Shown here piece by piece: positions 44,351 to 52,921 of a stretch of 64,000 nt of DNA. Position 1 is the stretch's first letter; every line of letters starts with the position of its first letter. The notes beneath the pieces were generated by a model. The model searched no databases, was not told the origin of the DNA, and saw nothing but the letters and a program-made list of their open reading frames with translations. The translations under genes and the position numbers were made by a program. The DNA comes from DTU052 sp050951725. GTDB taxonomy: Bacteria; Bacillota; Syntrophomonadia; Syntrophomonadales; DTU052. The DNA lies in NCBI GenBank assembly GCA_050951725.1, contig JBMNJO010000012.1, positions 248,001-312,000 on the forward strand, in the 5' to 3' direction.

Positions 44351-44854
44351 TTACGGACAGAATGCAAAACGGGTATGTGGCCAAAGATTTAAATTTGCTA
44401 TCGGTCGGACAATTCTCGCCAGCCATCCCGGAGCATCTCCAACATGATGCCATATTCTCTGGAGCTTGGACTTTGGAAGTAGGGATGCATCGTTCACAGA
44501 TTCATTGCCATATCTGATCTTGATTGATTCCAGGCACCCTTGAAAGTAATCAGCCAGGTTGTTAAACCAGTGTCGCCAGCGGCCTAGGGTTGCTTCATCG
44601 GCTGGTATGCTTAATTTCGACTCTCCGGTTACCACTGCTTCAATACTCTCACTGACGTGGCGCTTGTATGGAACAAGTTTATCGGGGAGTTCGTGATGAA
44701 TACGCCTGCACTCTGCACATCGCAACCTGCGGATGACAAGGCACATTTTTTGGCCCTTATCATTAATACAGATTCGCTTTCTACTGCCGATCACTTTCAA
44801 CGGTCCATTACAGCATGGGCAAGAATTCTGTTCCTCGCTCCTAACAAAAAACAC
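44351..44854 (-). CDS. DUF6431-type zinc-finger protein of the transposon
   Basis: A 167-residue protein with an N-terminal zinc-binding region: Cys-Pro-Cys-Cys near residue 12 and Cys-Ala-Glu-Cys near 40. Its middle and C-terminus look helical. Genes of this type commonly accompany the ATPase/transposase pair in Clostridia; the role (target choice or DNA binding) is inference. It is the first gene of the element's operon. Confidence 0.75.
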   Translation of the reverse strand: MFFVRSEEQNSCPCCNGPLKVIGSRKRICINDKGQKMCLVIRRLRCAECRRIHHELPDKLVPYKRHVSESIEAVVTGESKLSIPADEATLGRWRHWFNNLADYFQGCLESIKIRYGNESVNDASLLPKSKLQRIWHHVGDAPGWLARIVRPIANLNLWPHTRFAFCP

Positions 44855-45053
44855 CCTTTTCGGGGTTTTCTATTAGCTCATAATTTGATACAATGACCAT
44901 GCTTTTAGGTGGGACGTCCTTGGTGCTTCTGTTTGGTCCAGTAGCACAACAAACAGGGACGTCTTTTCCTTTCTTAAGCTATGGTCATTATATCCAGCAA
45001 CTCTCGGTCAGGCAATTCCATCAGCTTTCGGTCAGTTGAGATTGGCATTAACA

Positions 45054-45546
45054 TTGAACACCCGTATGTGTTTACGGTAAGTTCTTGAACAACGGGTTGA
45101 TAACCATTCCAGTCAAGAGTTTAGGATAAAAATAAGTTGATTTCTGCGGCATCTTATCTCCGGCCTGGGCCACGGCAACCACCTCTTCCACCTTGGTAGG
45201 ATTCAGTAAGAAGGCCAGTTGGTGGCTCCCCTCATTAACCTGAGCTACAGCCCAATCTTCATCTCTGGTGTAGCTCAAATTGTCCCGGTTTTTCCGGTCT
45301 GCTTCATTTATCCCCAGCAGTCGGGATAACACCAGGTTGTCTAACAACGCCACGTCAAGTTTTTTCCAGGAGAGTGACATCTCTTTGGGCATAAGGCTTT
45401 TTGCCTGGTTCATGTTCTTGATGGTTAAGAAATACAGTGATTTTTCCGGGGTATACATGCCAAAGACATGTTTCTTTTTGCCCCGATTGGCCAAATCGGT
45501 CATAAACTCAGACAGACCAAGTGATGAATCAAATTCTTCAATATCA
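45054..45546. repeat. Direct repeat, right copy (493 bases)
   Basis: Second copy of 40005-40497; here it is the uninterrupted 3' end of the DUF1015 gene. Confidence 0.85.
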
Positions 45547-46385
45547 AAAACCTCGGCCAGAGAGGATTGTAAAAGGCCCAGATCCAGGTTCTTGATATTC
45601 TTAACCACCCGGTGGGTTGGTAAAACCACCAGTCCCTCGTCGTAGAGGTTAACCAGGGTGGTCATAACGTAATCATAGCCATTATATCCAGAATCATGCA
45701 TCTGCTTGCTGTATTCCAGTGCGGTTTCATACCGGTGATGGCCATCTGCAATGAAGATCTGTTTTTCCTTTAGGACTGCAGAGACCGTTTGTAATGTATT
45801 TTCATCAGTTACAACCCATAAACGATGTGTTTCACCGGCTTCGTCAACGATATCCACGTCAGGCTTCCGCCCTTCAATAGCCTCAAGCAGTGCATGGTCT
45901 ACCAGTTTTTCAGGATCACTGTACAGGCCAAAAATTGAGCTGAAGTTACACTGGGTAGCATTCATCAATTTCAGCCGGTCAGCTTTGGGTTTGGAAAGGG
46001 TCTCCTCGTGGGGCAGAACCGCCCCTTCGGAATAGTCTTCTACTTTCAATCCACAGATAAAACCGTTACGCTTAATGCTGCCATTGGCGCCCGGAAACTC
46101 CTGCTGGTAGAAGTACAATGCAGGCTTGGACTCTGACAGCAGAGTTTCATCCTCAAGCCAACGGTCCAGATACTTTTTGGCCCGGGAGTAACGGTTGTTT
46201 TTATCGTCGTCATCAGGAAAATTAAGGCCCAGTTCCAATCGTATAATATTGACGGGGCTCTCGGCATAGTATCTTGCCTGAGATTTCTCATCGATGATAT
46301 CGTATGGTGGAGTCATAACCGATGCGAGATTAGCGATCTTACTCTTATTGTAACGCAACCCAACAAACGGGATAATTCCGGCCAT
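45072..46385 (-). CDS. DUF1015 family protein
   Basis: A 437-residue protein of the DUF1015 family, recognised by Thr-Pro-Pro-Tyr-Asp near residue 26, Asn-Ile-Ile-Arg-Leu-Glu-Leu near 47, and Phe-Ile-Ala-Asp-Gly-His-His-Arg-Tyr-Glu-Thr-Ala near 212. The biochemical function is not established; in some genomes it occurs near serine or amino acid metabolism genes. The start ATG at 46385 has GGAGGA upstream. Its 3' part is duplicated at 40005-40497. Confidence 0.9.
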   Translation of the reverse strand: MAGIIPFVGLRYNKSKIANLASVMTPPYDIIDEKSQARYYAESPVNIIRLELGLNFPDDDDKNNRYSRAKKYLDRWLEDETLLSESKPALYFYQQEFPGANGSIKRNGFICGLKVEDYSEGAVLPHEETLSKPKADRLKLMNATQCNFSSIFGLYSDPEKLVDHALLEAIEGRKPDVDIVDEAGETHRLWVVTDENTLQTVSAVLKEKQIFIADGHHRYETALEYSKQMHDSGYNGYDYVMTTLVNLYDEGLVVLPTHRVVKNIKNLDLGLLQSSLAEVFDIEEFDSSLGLSEFMTDLANRGKKKHVFGMYTPEKSLYFLTIKNMNQAKSLMPKEMSLSWKKLDVALLDNLVLSRLLGINEADRKNRDNLSYTRDEDWAVAQVNEGSHQLAFLLNPTKVEEVVAVAQAGDKMPQKSTYFYPKLLTGMVINPLFKNLP

Positions 46386-46581
46386 TAGGCATATTCCTCC
46401 TATCTATATCAATACTCACCATTCTATTATACTTGGAATGGCTAGTGCAACGGGATTTTGTTTCTGGTCAATATCCACCTTTCTTGCAATTTATTATCTG
46501 GAGTGCTTTAATTTAAACGGGTAAAAGTAAAATTTGGTCCAATTGGAATTGTGTCTGATGGGCCTTTGATGGAGGATCGGG

Positions 46582-47364
46582 TTGCTGATTGATTATCATG
46601 TTCATGCATTGGCCCATGGCGAATATGAATACTCATCCGAGTGGATTGGGGAGTACTTACGCCGGGCCAAGGACCGGAATATAACTCAAATAGGATTCAG
46701 TGAGCATGACTGGTTCATATCCCGGATAGATCCTGATAAGGTTGGCGAGGTGGCCTCAAAACGCGAATTCCGCGAACTGACTGCCAGAGTTGGTATCGAG
46801 GTGGACTATAAGCCGGAAAGGGAGTCAGAAATAAGTGCTTTTTTGGCGCAAAAACCATATGATTTTGCAATTGGATCAGTTCACCACCTGGGAGAATGGC
46901 CATTTGATCATCCGGACCATAAAGAGGGTTTTGAAATACGGGATATTGAAGAGGTCTACCGGGAGTATTATTCCCTTATCGGGCGAGCCGTAAGTTCAAG
47001 GCTGTTTGATATTGTAGGACATCTTGATCTGATCAAAGTTTGGGGGTTCAAACCGGTCGCACACCAGGAAAACTTCTTCATTAAGCCTCTTTTACACGAG
47101 CTAAGGCGGTCGGGTATGGTAGTAGAAATCAACACTGGAGGACTTCGCAAGCCGGTGAAGGAGGTCTATCCCAGCGAGAAACTGCTGCGGGATTTGTTTG
47201 CACATAATATCCCCATCACCTTCGGTTCAGATGCCCATCATCCGGATGACCTGGGAAGCGGTTTTTCTGAAGCTTTTCGGACCGTCTGGAAGGTTGGTTA
47301 CCGAACCATGGCGGGCTTTAGCAGAAGACAAAACATTCTTATTCCAATTACACAATTAAGGTAG
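46582..47364 (+). CDS. PHP-domain phosphatase, histidinol-phosphatase type
   Basis: A 260-residue PHP phosphoesterase with metal ligands in Asp-Tyr-His-Val-His (residues 4-8), Ser-Glu-His-Asp near 41, a central Ile-Gly-Ser-Val-His-His, and a final Gly-Ser-Asp-Ala-His-His near residue 218. HisK-type histidinol-phosphatases look like this, but PHP proteins vary and no his genes are near, so the substrate is open. The start is TTG behind GGAGG. Confidence 0.85.
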   Translation: MLIDYHVHALAHGEYEYSSEWIGEYLRRAKDRNITQIGFSEHDWFISRIDPDKVGEVASKREFRELTARVGIEVDYKPERESEISAFLAQKPYDFAIGSVHHLGEWPFDHPDHKEGFEIRDIEEVYREYYSLIGRAVSSRLFDIVGHLDLIKVWGFKPVAHQENFFIKPLLHELRRSGMVVEINTGGLRKPVKEVYPSEKLLRDLFAHNIPITFGSDAHHPDDLGSGFSEAFRTVWKVGYRTMAGFSRRQNILIPITQLR

Positions 47365-47372
47365 GGGATTCC

Positions 47373-48377
47373 ATGGGTAACGTTGCTGTTCTACTGATTA
47401 GTCTTGGGCTCATACTAATCGGGGCGGAGTTGTTTACAAATGGCGTTGAATGGCTGGGTAAAAGACTTAATCTATCCGAAGGAGCGGTGGGAAGCGTTCT
47501 GGCAGCGGTCGGCACTGCACTGCCGGAAACTATGATACCCGTAATCGCCTTGATCGGGGGAGGAGCGGAGGCTGTTAACATTGGGACGGGTGCCATATTG
47601 GGCGCACCTCTTATGCTTTCCACTTTAGCCATGTTTGTTACCGGGTTTGCGATAGTGGCTTTTAAACGTCGCCGTGTGCATGGACTTACAGTTAAAGCCG
47701 ATCCCAATGTAATGAAAAGAGATCTCGGCTTTTTCCTGATCGTATTTGCTGCTGCTTTGATTGCGGGAACTATGCCCCCTGAGATGAGAAAATGGCAGCT
47801 TATCGTGGCTGGGGCTTTGGTTTTCTCATATATCTACTACGTGATAGTAACTCTGCAGGAGGAGCGGGAACCAGAACAGGATGAGATTAGACCTTTATAT
47901 TTTGTGCCCCGGATGATCGTACCCAGGATGAGTGCCATAATAATACAACTGGCGGTGGCTCTGGCTGTAATTATTGGCGGGGCGCACCTTTTTGTAGGGG
48001 CTATAGAGACGGTAGCCTTGGCTTTTGGAGTTCCGGCGTTCGTGCTGGCCCTGGTAATTGCACCGGTGGCTACAGAACTGCCTGAGAAATTTAACAGCGT
48101 CCTGTGGATATCCCGGGGGAAGGACACCCTGGCCTTGGGCAATATTACCGGGGCTATGGTGTTTCAGAGCTCCTTAATTCCGGCCCTCGGTATATTTCTA
48201 ACCGATTGGCAGTTGGGTGCCGGTGCCCTGCTAAGCGGGGGCCTGGCTATGATTTCTGCAGCAATTCTCTATATCGAAGTGCTGCGGCGTCATCACACAG
48301 AAGCCAAGTATCTCCTCTTTGCGGGAGTGTTTTACGTGATATTCTTCCTTATGGTAATTGAAGGGATTATTCGTTAG
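47373..48377 (+). CDS. Calcium/sodium antiporter (CaCA family)
   Basis: A 334-residue membrane protein with about ten transmembrane segments arranged as two repeats. The alpha-repeat motifs are visible as Gly-Thr-Ala-Leu-Pro-Glu-Thr near residue 49 and Ala-Thr-Glu-Leu-Pro-Glu-Lys near 233, the acidic residues being the ion-binding pair. Likely exchanges Ca2+ for Na+ or H+. It follows the PHP gene by eight bases. Confidence 0.9.
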   Translation: MGNVAVLLISLGLILIGAELFTNGVEWLGKRLNLSEGAVGSVLAAVGTALPETMIPVIALIGGGAEAVNIGTGAILGAPLMLSTLAMFVTGFAIVAFKRRRVHGLTVKADPNVMKRDLGFFLIVFAAALIAGTMPPEMRKWQLIVAGALVFSYIYYVIVTLQEEREPEQDEIRPLYFVPRMIVPRMSAIIIQLAVALAVIIGGAHLFVGAIETVALAFGVPAFVLALVIAPVATELPEKFNSVLWISRGKDTLALGNITGAMVFQSSLIPALGIFLTDWQLGAGALLSGGLAMISAAILYIEVLRRHHTEAKYLLFAGVFYVIFFLMVIEGIIR

Positions 48378-48418
48378 TGATGCCGGGATTATAATCTGTA
48401 CATAGGGAGGTTTCGAAA

Positions 48419-48760
48419 ATGAACGTTTATGACAAGGCTCATGAGACTGCGCGGGTTCTTAAGGAAGGCCCGCAGTACAAGGCATATATTATGGCCCGGG
48501 ACGAGCTAAGAACCGATCAGAATACGTGGCAGATGGTCAAAGATTTTCGGGCCCGGCAGACCCAAATCCAAAAGCAGATTCTGTCTGGAGAGGAACCGCC
48601 CGCTGACAGAATCAAAGAGATCCAGGACCTCTCTGAAATAATCGGACAATCGCCGCGGGTGGCTGATTTCTTTCGGGCGGAAATGGAACTGATCAAGATG
48701 TTGGAAGACATTCAGCGTATCCTGGTTAAATCCCTTGACTTGGAAATTGAGAATATCTAA
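48419..48760 (+). CDS. YlbF/YmcA family protein
   Basis: A 113-residue all-helical protein of the YlbF family. In Bacillus such proteins form the Y-complex that adjusts RNase Y activity and development. The N-terminal helix (Tyr-Asp-Lys-Ala-His-Glu) and central charged helices fit. The AGGGAGG site precedes the ATG. An IS element is inserted just after its stop codon, so any gene formerly downstream is now separated. Confidence 0.8.
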   Translation: MNVYDKAHETARVLKEGPQYKAYIMARDELRTDQNTWQMVKDFRARQTQIQKQILSGEEPPADRIKEIQDLSEIIGQSPRVADFFRAEMELIKMLEDIQRILVKSLDLEIENI

Positions 48761-48765
48761 TATAG

Positions 48766-50668
48766 ATTCCACTGCAAAAACAGGTTGTTTAACCCCTATG
48801 GGGGTTTTCAATAGTAAAAATTGTCTTGAGCAGATAGCTCAAAAAGTTCTTTTTCAACTGAAGATCGCTAATTTAGGCCTCCATTACTATGGTTTTGTGT
48901 TCGTTAACCTAAATTTGGGCATAATATCCCTGCTTTTGGCCTTTTCGGCTTCCTTAGCTTGCCCAGAGCCATCCGGGAAAACTGCTTAATATTTCGGGCT
49001 ATAATTTTGTAAGCAGTGACCAAGTAAGTTTTTAGCACGCCACGTGTGTAAAGGTTATTCAGATCTTCCCCTCTTTTTAGAGCGGAGTTGGTTGCTTCGA
49101 TTCCAGCACGATAACTGGTGTTTTCACGTCTGACCGCAATATTGTGTATTTGATCTCTAACCCGGTCAGCCTGGATGGTTTTTAAACTAACCCGTAATAT
49201 CCGGTCTTTCTTCTGGGTCTTTACTGGACATATATCAAAATTCGGGCATCCTTGGCAATCCTCGTGTTTGAAGTGGCAACTGCTAGTCTTGGAACCGGGA
49301 TTGAAATCGCTTCTAAATGGGATCTTGCCCTGGGGACAACTGATTATTTTCATATCATCATCAAACTTAAAACTGGTTGTGGAAAGTTTATCTGATGGAG
49401 CCTTACGTCCGGTCATATCTGTATAGTGTAGGTTAACCTCTAGCTCATCTGCCATTTCTATGACCTCTTGGCCGTAGTAACCTCCATCTAAGTAGATGTC
49501 CTTTACATCCGTCCTTTGTTTGATGATGGGTATGCGCTCCTTAGCCATCTCTACATCGCTGATGTTATTGGGTTGTACTGAAAAGTCGGTAATCACCTGA
49601 ATCGGGTTTTCTTTGCTACTGGTTTCGCTCACGTTTAAAACGTAGCCGCTATGGTTCTTACCCGCTTTGTTACGGAAGGTAGCGTCACTATCATAAGCTG
49701 ATTGCAGGGAACCGCTTTCAATTTCACTACTGGGCTTGGCGAGCCATATTCCCTTAGATTCATCGAAGGCAGCCTGTTCGCCTAGAAAACGCTTAAGCAG
49801 AACCATTTCTCGTTTTGAAGCAAGGTTACGATCCTTATTTGCCAAGTTATCTACCTCTTGCATGAGGTTAAGGACTTTCTGGAACCTGCTTTCCAGTTCC
49901 TGATTTCTAGTTCTGTATAGTAAATCAGTTCTGAAGCTATCTCTTAACACTTGTTTGAGATTATCGGAAAGCATGTTAGAAGCAATGCCTCTTACCGCTT
50001 GAACCAATACATCCAGGGCTAACGAGAGTCTACCGGCTTTCTTGATATTGGGAGAAATCAAGGTAGAATCCATACGCTGGTCATCGGTTTTTATCCCGGC
50101 TTGTTCGATAAAATTCTTGGTTAGGATTTCAAACTGTTGGAAAATCACTTCATCTTGCTCGGGATACTCTAATATGTGCCTATAAACTCTTTCTCTGAAT
50201 TCGTAAAGGGTACGTTCAGCCAGGTAAACCTCACCCAGGTTTCTTATACCTAGGGCATAATTGACCTGGAAGTTAAAGTAGAACTGCTCGATTAATTCTT
50301 GATCAGTATAACCAAACATGTTTTTGATAATCTCTAATGACATCAGTATATTAACTGGAACATTGGGTCTGCCGGTATCAAGACAATACATGGGGGCAAA
50401 CAGATCTTCGTTGATTTTACAAAAAACATGTTCATAGAAAACTGGTGCCCAGGTTTTGTTTAGTAGTTTGGCTACACTTGGTCTCATGGACTGGTAATGG
50501 CTAAAAAGTTCATCTTGATAGTGACTATCGTTTTTACGGAACATACTGCAAAACCACCCTAAAGTTAGTTTATCTTTTATTTGCTTTAAATATCTAACTA
50601 TTACTTCAATATTCACAGTGGTTTATCCTGCTGTTTTACAATATTTTTGGGGTTTTTGCAGTGGAATC
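48766..50668. mobile_element. Complete second-type IS1182-like element
   Basis: Ends carry inverted repeats ATTCCACTGCAAAAAC (48766-48781) and its complement at 50652-50667. Direct repeats AATATAG flank the element (48759-48765 and 50669-50675), consistent with a 7-base target duplication. A truncated copy lies at 40497-41982. Confidence 0.87.
48904..50616 (-). CDS. IS1182-like transposase
   Basis: A 570-residue DDE transposase. An N-terminal dimer/DNA-binding part includes Asp-Thr-Gly-Arg-Pro-Asn-Val-Pro-Val. The catalytic part has Met-Asp-Ser-Thr-Leu-Ile near residue 182 and Leu-Asp-Gly-Gly-Tyr-Tyr near 342, and a cysteine cluster (Cys-x5-Cys-x2-Cys-x5-Cys near 440-460) is inserted. The late Glu is in Arg-Ala-Gly-Ile-Glu-Ala-Thr. 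It is complete and is probably the intact counterpart of the copy at 40635-41982. Confidence 0.9.
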   Translation of the reverse strand: MNIEVIVRYLKQIKDKLTLGWFCSMFRKNDSHYQDELFSHYQSMRPSVAKLLNKTWAPVFYEHVFCKINEDLFAPMYCLDTGRPNVPVNILMSLEIIKNMFGYTDQELIEQFYFNFQVNYALGIRNLGEVYLAERTLYEFRERVYRHILEYPEQDEVIFQQFEILTKNFIEQAGIKTDDQRMDSTLISPNIKKAGRLSLALDVLVQAVRGIASNMLSDNLKQVLRDSFRTDLLYRTRNQELESRFQKVLNLMQEVDNLANKDRNLASKREMVLLKRFLGEQAAFDESKGIWLAKPSSEIESGSLQSAYDSDATFRNKAGKNHSGYVLNVSETSSKENPIQVITDFSVQPNNISDVEMAKERIPIIKQRTDVKDIYLDGGYYGQEVIEMADELEVNLHYTDMTGRKAPSDKLSTTSFKFDDDMKIISCPQGKIPFRSDFNPGSKTSSCHFKHEDCQGCPNFDICPVKTQKKDRILRVSLKTIQADRVRDQIHNIAVRRENTSYRAGIEATNSALKRGEDLNNLYTRGVLKTYLVTAYKIIARNIKQFSRMALGKLRKPKRPKAGILCPNLG

Positions 50669-50747
50669 AATATAGAATTCCTTTTTATTCATGAAAAGCT
50701 CCTGACTGGTTAACCTATCTATGATTAACCAAGTTAGGAGTTAAACC

Positions 50748-51800
50748 ATGGTTCATACTGTTGATCACTCGATTCTCTTGGTTCGTGAGCGATTATTGCA
50801 TGTGGCCGCATCGGGGAGAGAACCGGTAGACAAGATCGTACTCCTGCCCCTTCAGAGACCGGGTAAACTGATACGGCCGAGGCTGGTCCTGAACAGTGCC
50901 AGTCTTTTTGGAGAAATCGACGAGCGGGTAATTGATGTAGCGGTAGCTATTGAGTGTATCCATACCGCTTCTCTGGTTCATGATGATATTATTGATGAGG
51001 CCCACTTGCGGCGGGGGATTCCCACCTTAAATTGTCTATTCAACTCCCAATCAGCGGTTCTGGTGGGAGATCACCTGTTTGCTACGGCATTTCAACTCTT
51101 AGCCCGCCACCAGCTTAATGACATCCTCAACGAAGTGACCCGGGCCATCAGGCATATGTGTGTGGGTGAGATCAACCAGGACTTGAATCTGTTTAATACC
51201 GAATTGTCCGAGACGGATTACTTAAGTAACATTTTCGGAAAAACGGCCAGCCTTTTTGGTGCTGCTTGTCGTTGCGGGGCACTGGCGGCAAAGGCCAGCC
51301 CGCAAGAGGTTGAGCAGATTGGGCAGTATGGAGAATTCCTGGGTTACGCCTACCAAATTGCTGACGATGTAATGGATTTCTACGGGGACCGGAAAACGCT
51401 GGGTAAACCAAGCGGTGGTGATTTAAAAAATGGAGTTATTACTCTTCCGGTCATTAGAGCACTGGCCGTGTCAGACCATGGTCAGGAGTTGATGCTGACC
51501 ATCAAATCCCACCGATTGGAAGCTGAGACAATAACCCGGGTTATTAAGATTCTAGAGGAGTGTGGAGCTATTCGTTATGCGATCTCACGGGCTGCTGATT
51601 ACTGCCTGAGGGCTGTCCGGGCTCTCGACTTTTTCTCTCCGTCAACGGCTCGCCATGAGTTGATAAGTCTGTGCTCGGGCCTGATCAAACTACCACTGTT
51701 GATGGGTGAGAAGCCCGAGCAACCGGTCGCTGCACAAATGCCCACGGAGGTAGAAATATGCCTGGCGGGACCAGAGTTCCCTGGCTTTATTACTACCTGA
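50748..51800 (+). CDS. Polyprenyl diphosphate synthase
   Basis: A 350-residue trans-prenyltransferase. The first aspartate-rich motif Asp-Asp-Ile-Ile-Asp is at residues 79-83, and the second, Asp-Asp-Val-Met-Asp, at about 205-209; a Gly-Lys-x-Ile-Arg-Pro segment at 39-44 binds diphosphate. Chain length cannot be set from sequence; HepT-like heptaprenyl synthase is a reasonable guess, but its usual partner HepS is not encoded here. The end overlaps the next gene by 43 bases, so their products probably work together. Confidence 0.88.
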   Translation: MVHTVDHSILLVRERLLHVAASGREPVDKIVLLPLQRPGKLIRPRLVLNSASLFGEIDERVIDVAVAIECIHTASLVHDDIIDEAHLRRGIPTLNCLFNSQSAVLVGDHLFATAFQLLARHQLNDILNEVTRAIRHMCVGEINQDLNLFNTELSETDYLSNIFGKTASLFGAACRCGALAAKASPQEVEQIGQYGEFLGYAYQIADDVMDFYGDRKTLGKPSGGDLKNGVITLPVIRALAVSDHGQELMLTIKSHRLEAETITRVIKILEECGAIRYAISRAADYCLRAVRALDFFSPSTARHELISLCSGLIKLPLLMGEKPEQPVAAQMPTEVEICLAGPEFPGFITT

Positions 51801-52816
51801 GGGGCATCATACCAAGGGTGGAGGTTGAACTTGCCCGGTTGACTGAACAAGCACGCTTGATAGATGACGGGGAGTTGCGCACCCAGGCTCTGAGCAGCTT
51901 GAAAAACAAGGCCTTCCACTGCTACGGGGGTTCAGTCCTGGCACTACTGGCACCTCGGTCCCGGTGGCCGGACTTGATCGTCCTGATTACCGCTTTCCAA
52001 ACTATTTCCGATTATCTGGATAACCTTTGCGACCGGGTAGGCATAACTGATCAGCAGGCCTTTTATCGGCTTCATGAATCAATGTTTGCAGCAGCCGAAC
52101 CGGGACAGAGAATGGTTGATTACTATGACCTATATGGGGGAATGCGGGAAGAGGAGTATCTCTCATACCTGGTCAGACGATGCCAGAGCATAATCACTTC
52201 TTTGCCCGGTATTAAGCATGTTCATAACCGGGTAATGCAGCTTATCCAACATTACACCAACCTGCAGGCATTGAAGCATATTTCTCCGGATCAACGGTGT
52301 TTCCAGCTGAAAAACTACATACTCCATCAGGTTGAAAACCCATTGGGCTTTGAATGGTGGGAAATGGCAGCCGCCACTGGTTCGACTCTGGGAATGTTTG
52401 CCCTATGGTCTGCGGCAGCCTGCCCGGACTGTGATTCACAAACTGCGGACCGGGTTTATGACGCCTACTTTCCCTGGATCTGTGGCCTTCATATACTGCT
52501 GGACTATATGATTGACCAGGAGGAAGATATCAAGGAGGGAGACTTGAATTTCGTATCCTTTTATCCGCACTCGGAAGCGAGATGGAAAGCCCTGCACATA
52601 TTTGCCGACAAATCCATGGAGCAGGCAGTCAGCCTGCCCCAGTCCGGATTACATACCCTGGTGGTTACCGGTCTGCTGGCCATGTACCTAAGTGATGCCA
52701 AGGTCAAAGCGCAGGGCTATTCAGGATCCGCCTGCAAGCTATTACGGTCGACCGGGAGTGGGAATATTGCGCTCTATCATCTGTGCCGTGCAGTACGGCA
52801 ATTAAAAAACATGTAG
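51758..52816 (+). CDS. YtpB-like large terpene synthase (DUF2600)
   Basis: A 352-residue member of the YtpB/DUF2600 family. In Bacillus YtpB turns tetraprenyl diphosphates into tetraprenyl-beta-curcumene, a step to C35 sesquarterpenes. Visible motifs are Ser-Asp-Tyr-Leu-Asp-Asn-Leu-Cys-Asp near residue 86 and a later Asp-Tyr-Met-Ile-Asp-Gln-Glu-Glu-Asp near 248. It begins inside the upstream prenyl synthase gene, a close coupling of precursor supply and cyclisation. The product here is unknown. Confidence 0.85.
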   Translation: MPGGTRVPWLYYYLRGIIPRVEVELARLTEQARLIDDGELRTQALSSLKNKAFHCYGGSVLALLAPRSRWPDLIVLITAFQTISDYLDNLCDRVGITDQQAFYRLHESMFAAAEPGQRMVDYYDLYGGMREEEYLSYLVRRCQSIITSLPGIKHVHNRVMQLIQHYTNLQALKHISPDQRCFQLKNYILHQVENPLGFEWWEMAAATGSTLGMFALWSAAACPDCDSQTADRVYDAYFPWICGLHILLDYMIDQEEDIKEGDLNFVSFYPHSEARWKALHIFADKSMEQAVSLPQSGLHTLVVTGLLAMYLSDAKVKAQGYSGSACKLLRSTGSGNIALYHLCRAVRQLKNM

Positions 52817-52921
52817 ATCAGATATGTCCTGCAACCAGACCCGGTAGTGCAGAGCAAAACTTGCGGCCTATCCCTGGTAAATATATAATTTGACTAGCAT
52901 CGATGGGAAGAGGAGGATTTC

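Larger units (their letters stand above)
42090..45053. mobile_element. Complete three-gene Mu/Tn7-like transposon
   Basis: The element encodes an AAA ATPase, a DDE transposase and a zinc-finger protein, all on the minus strand. The ends carry related motifs in opposite orientation: left AGTTGACGGATATAGCG near 42104 and right (minus strand) AGTTGCTGGATATAATG near 44996. The right end also has two CTGACCGA-type repeats, as expected for multi-site ends bound by Mu-type transposases. Exact borders were not determined; the right border meets the DUF1015 repeat at about 45053. Confidence 0.75.
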
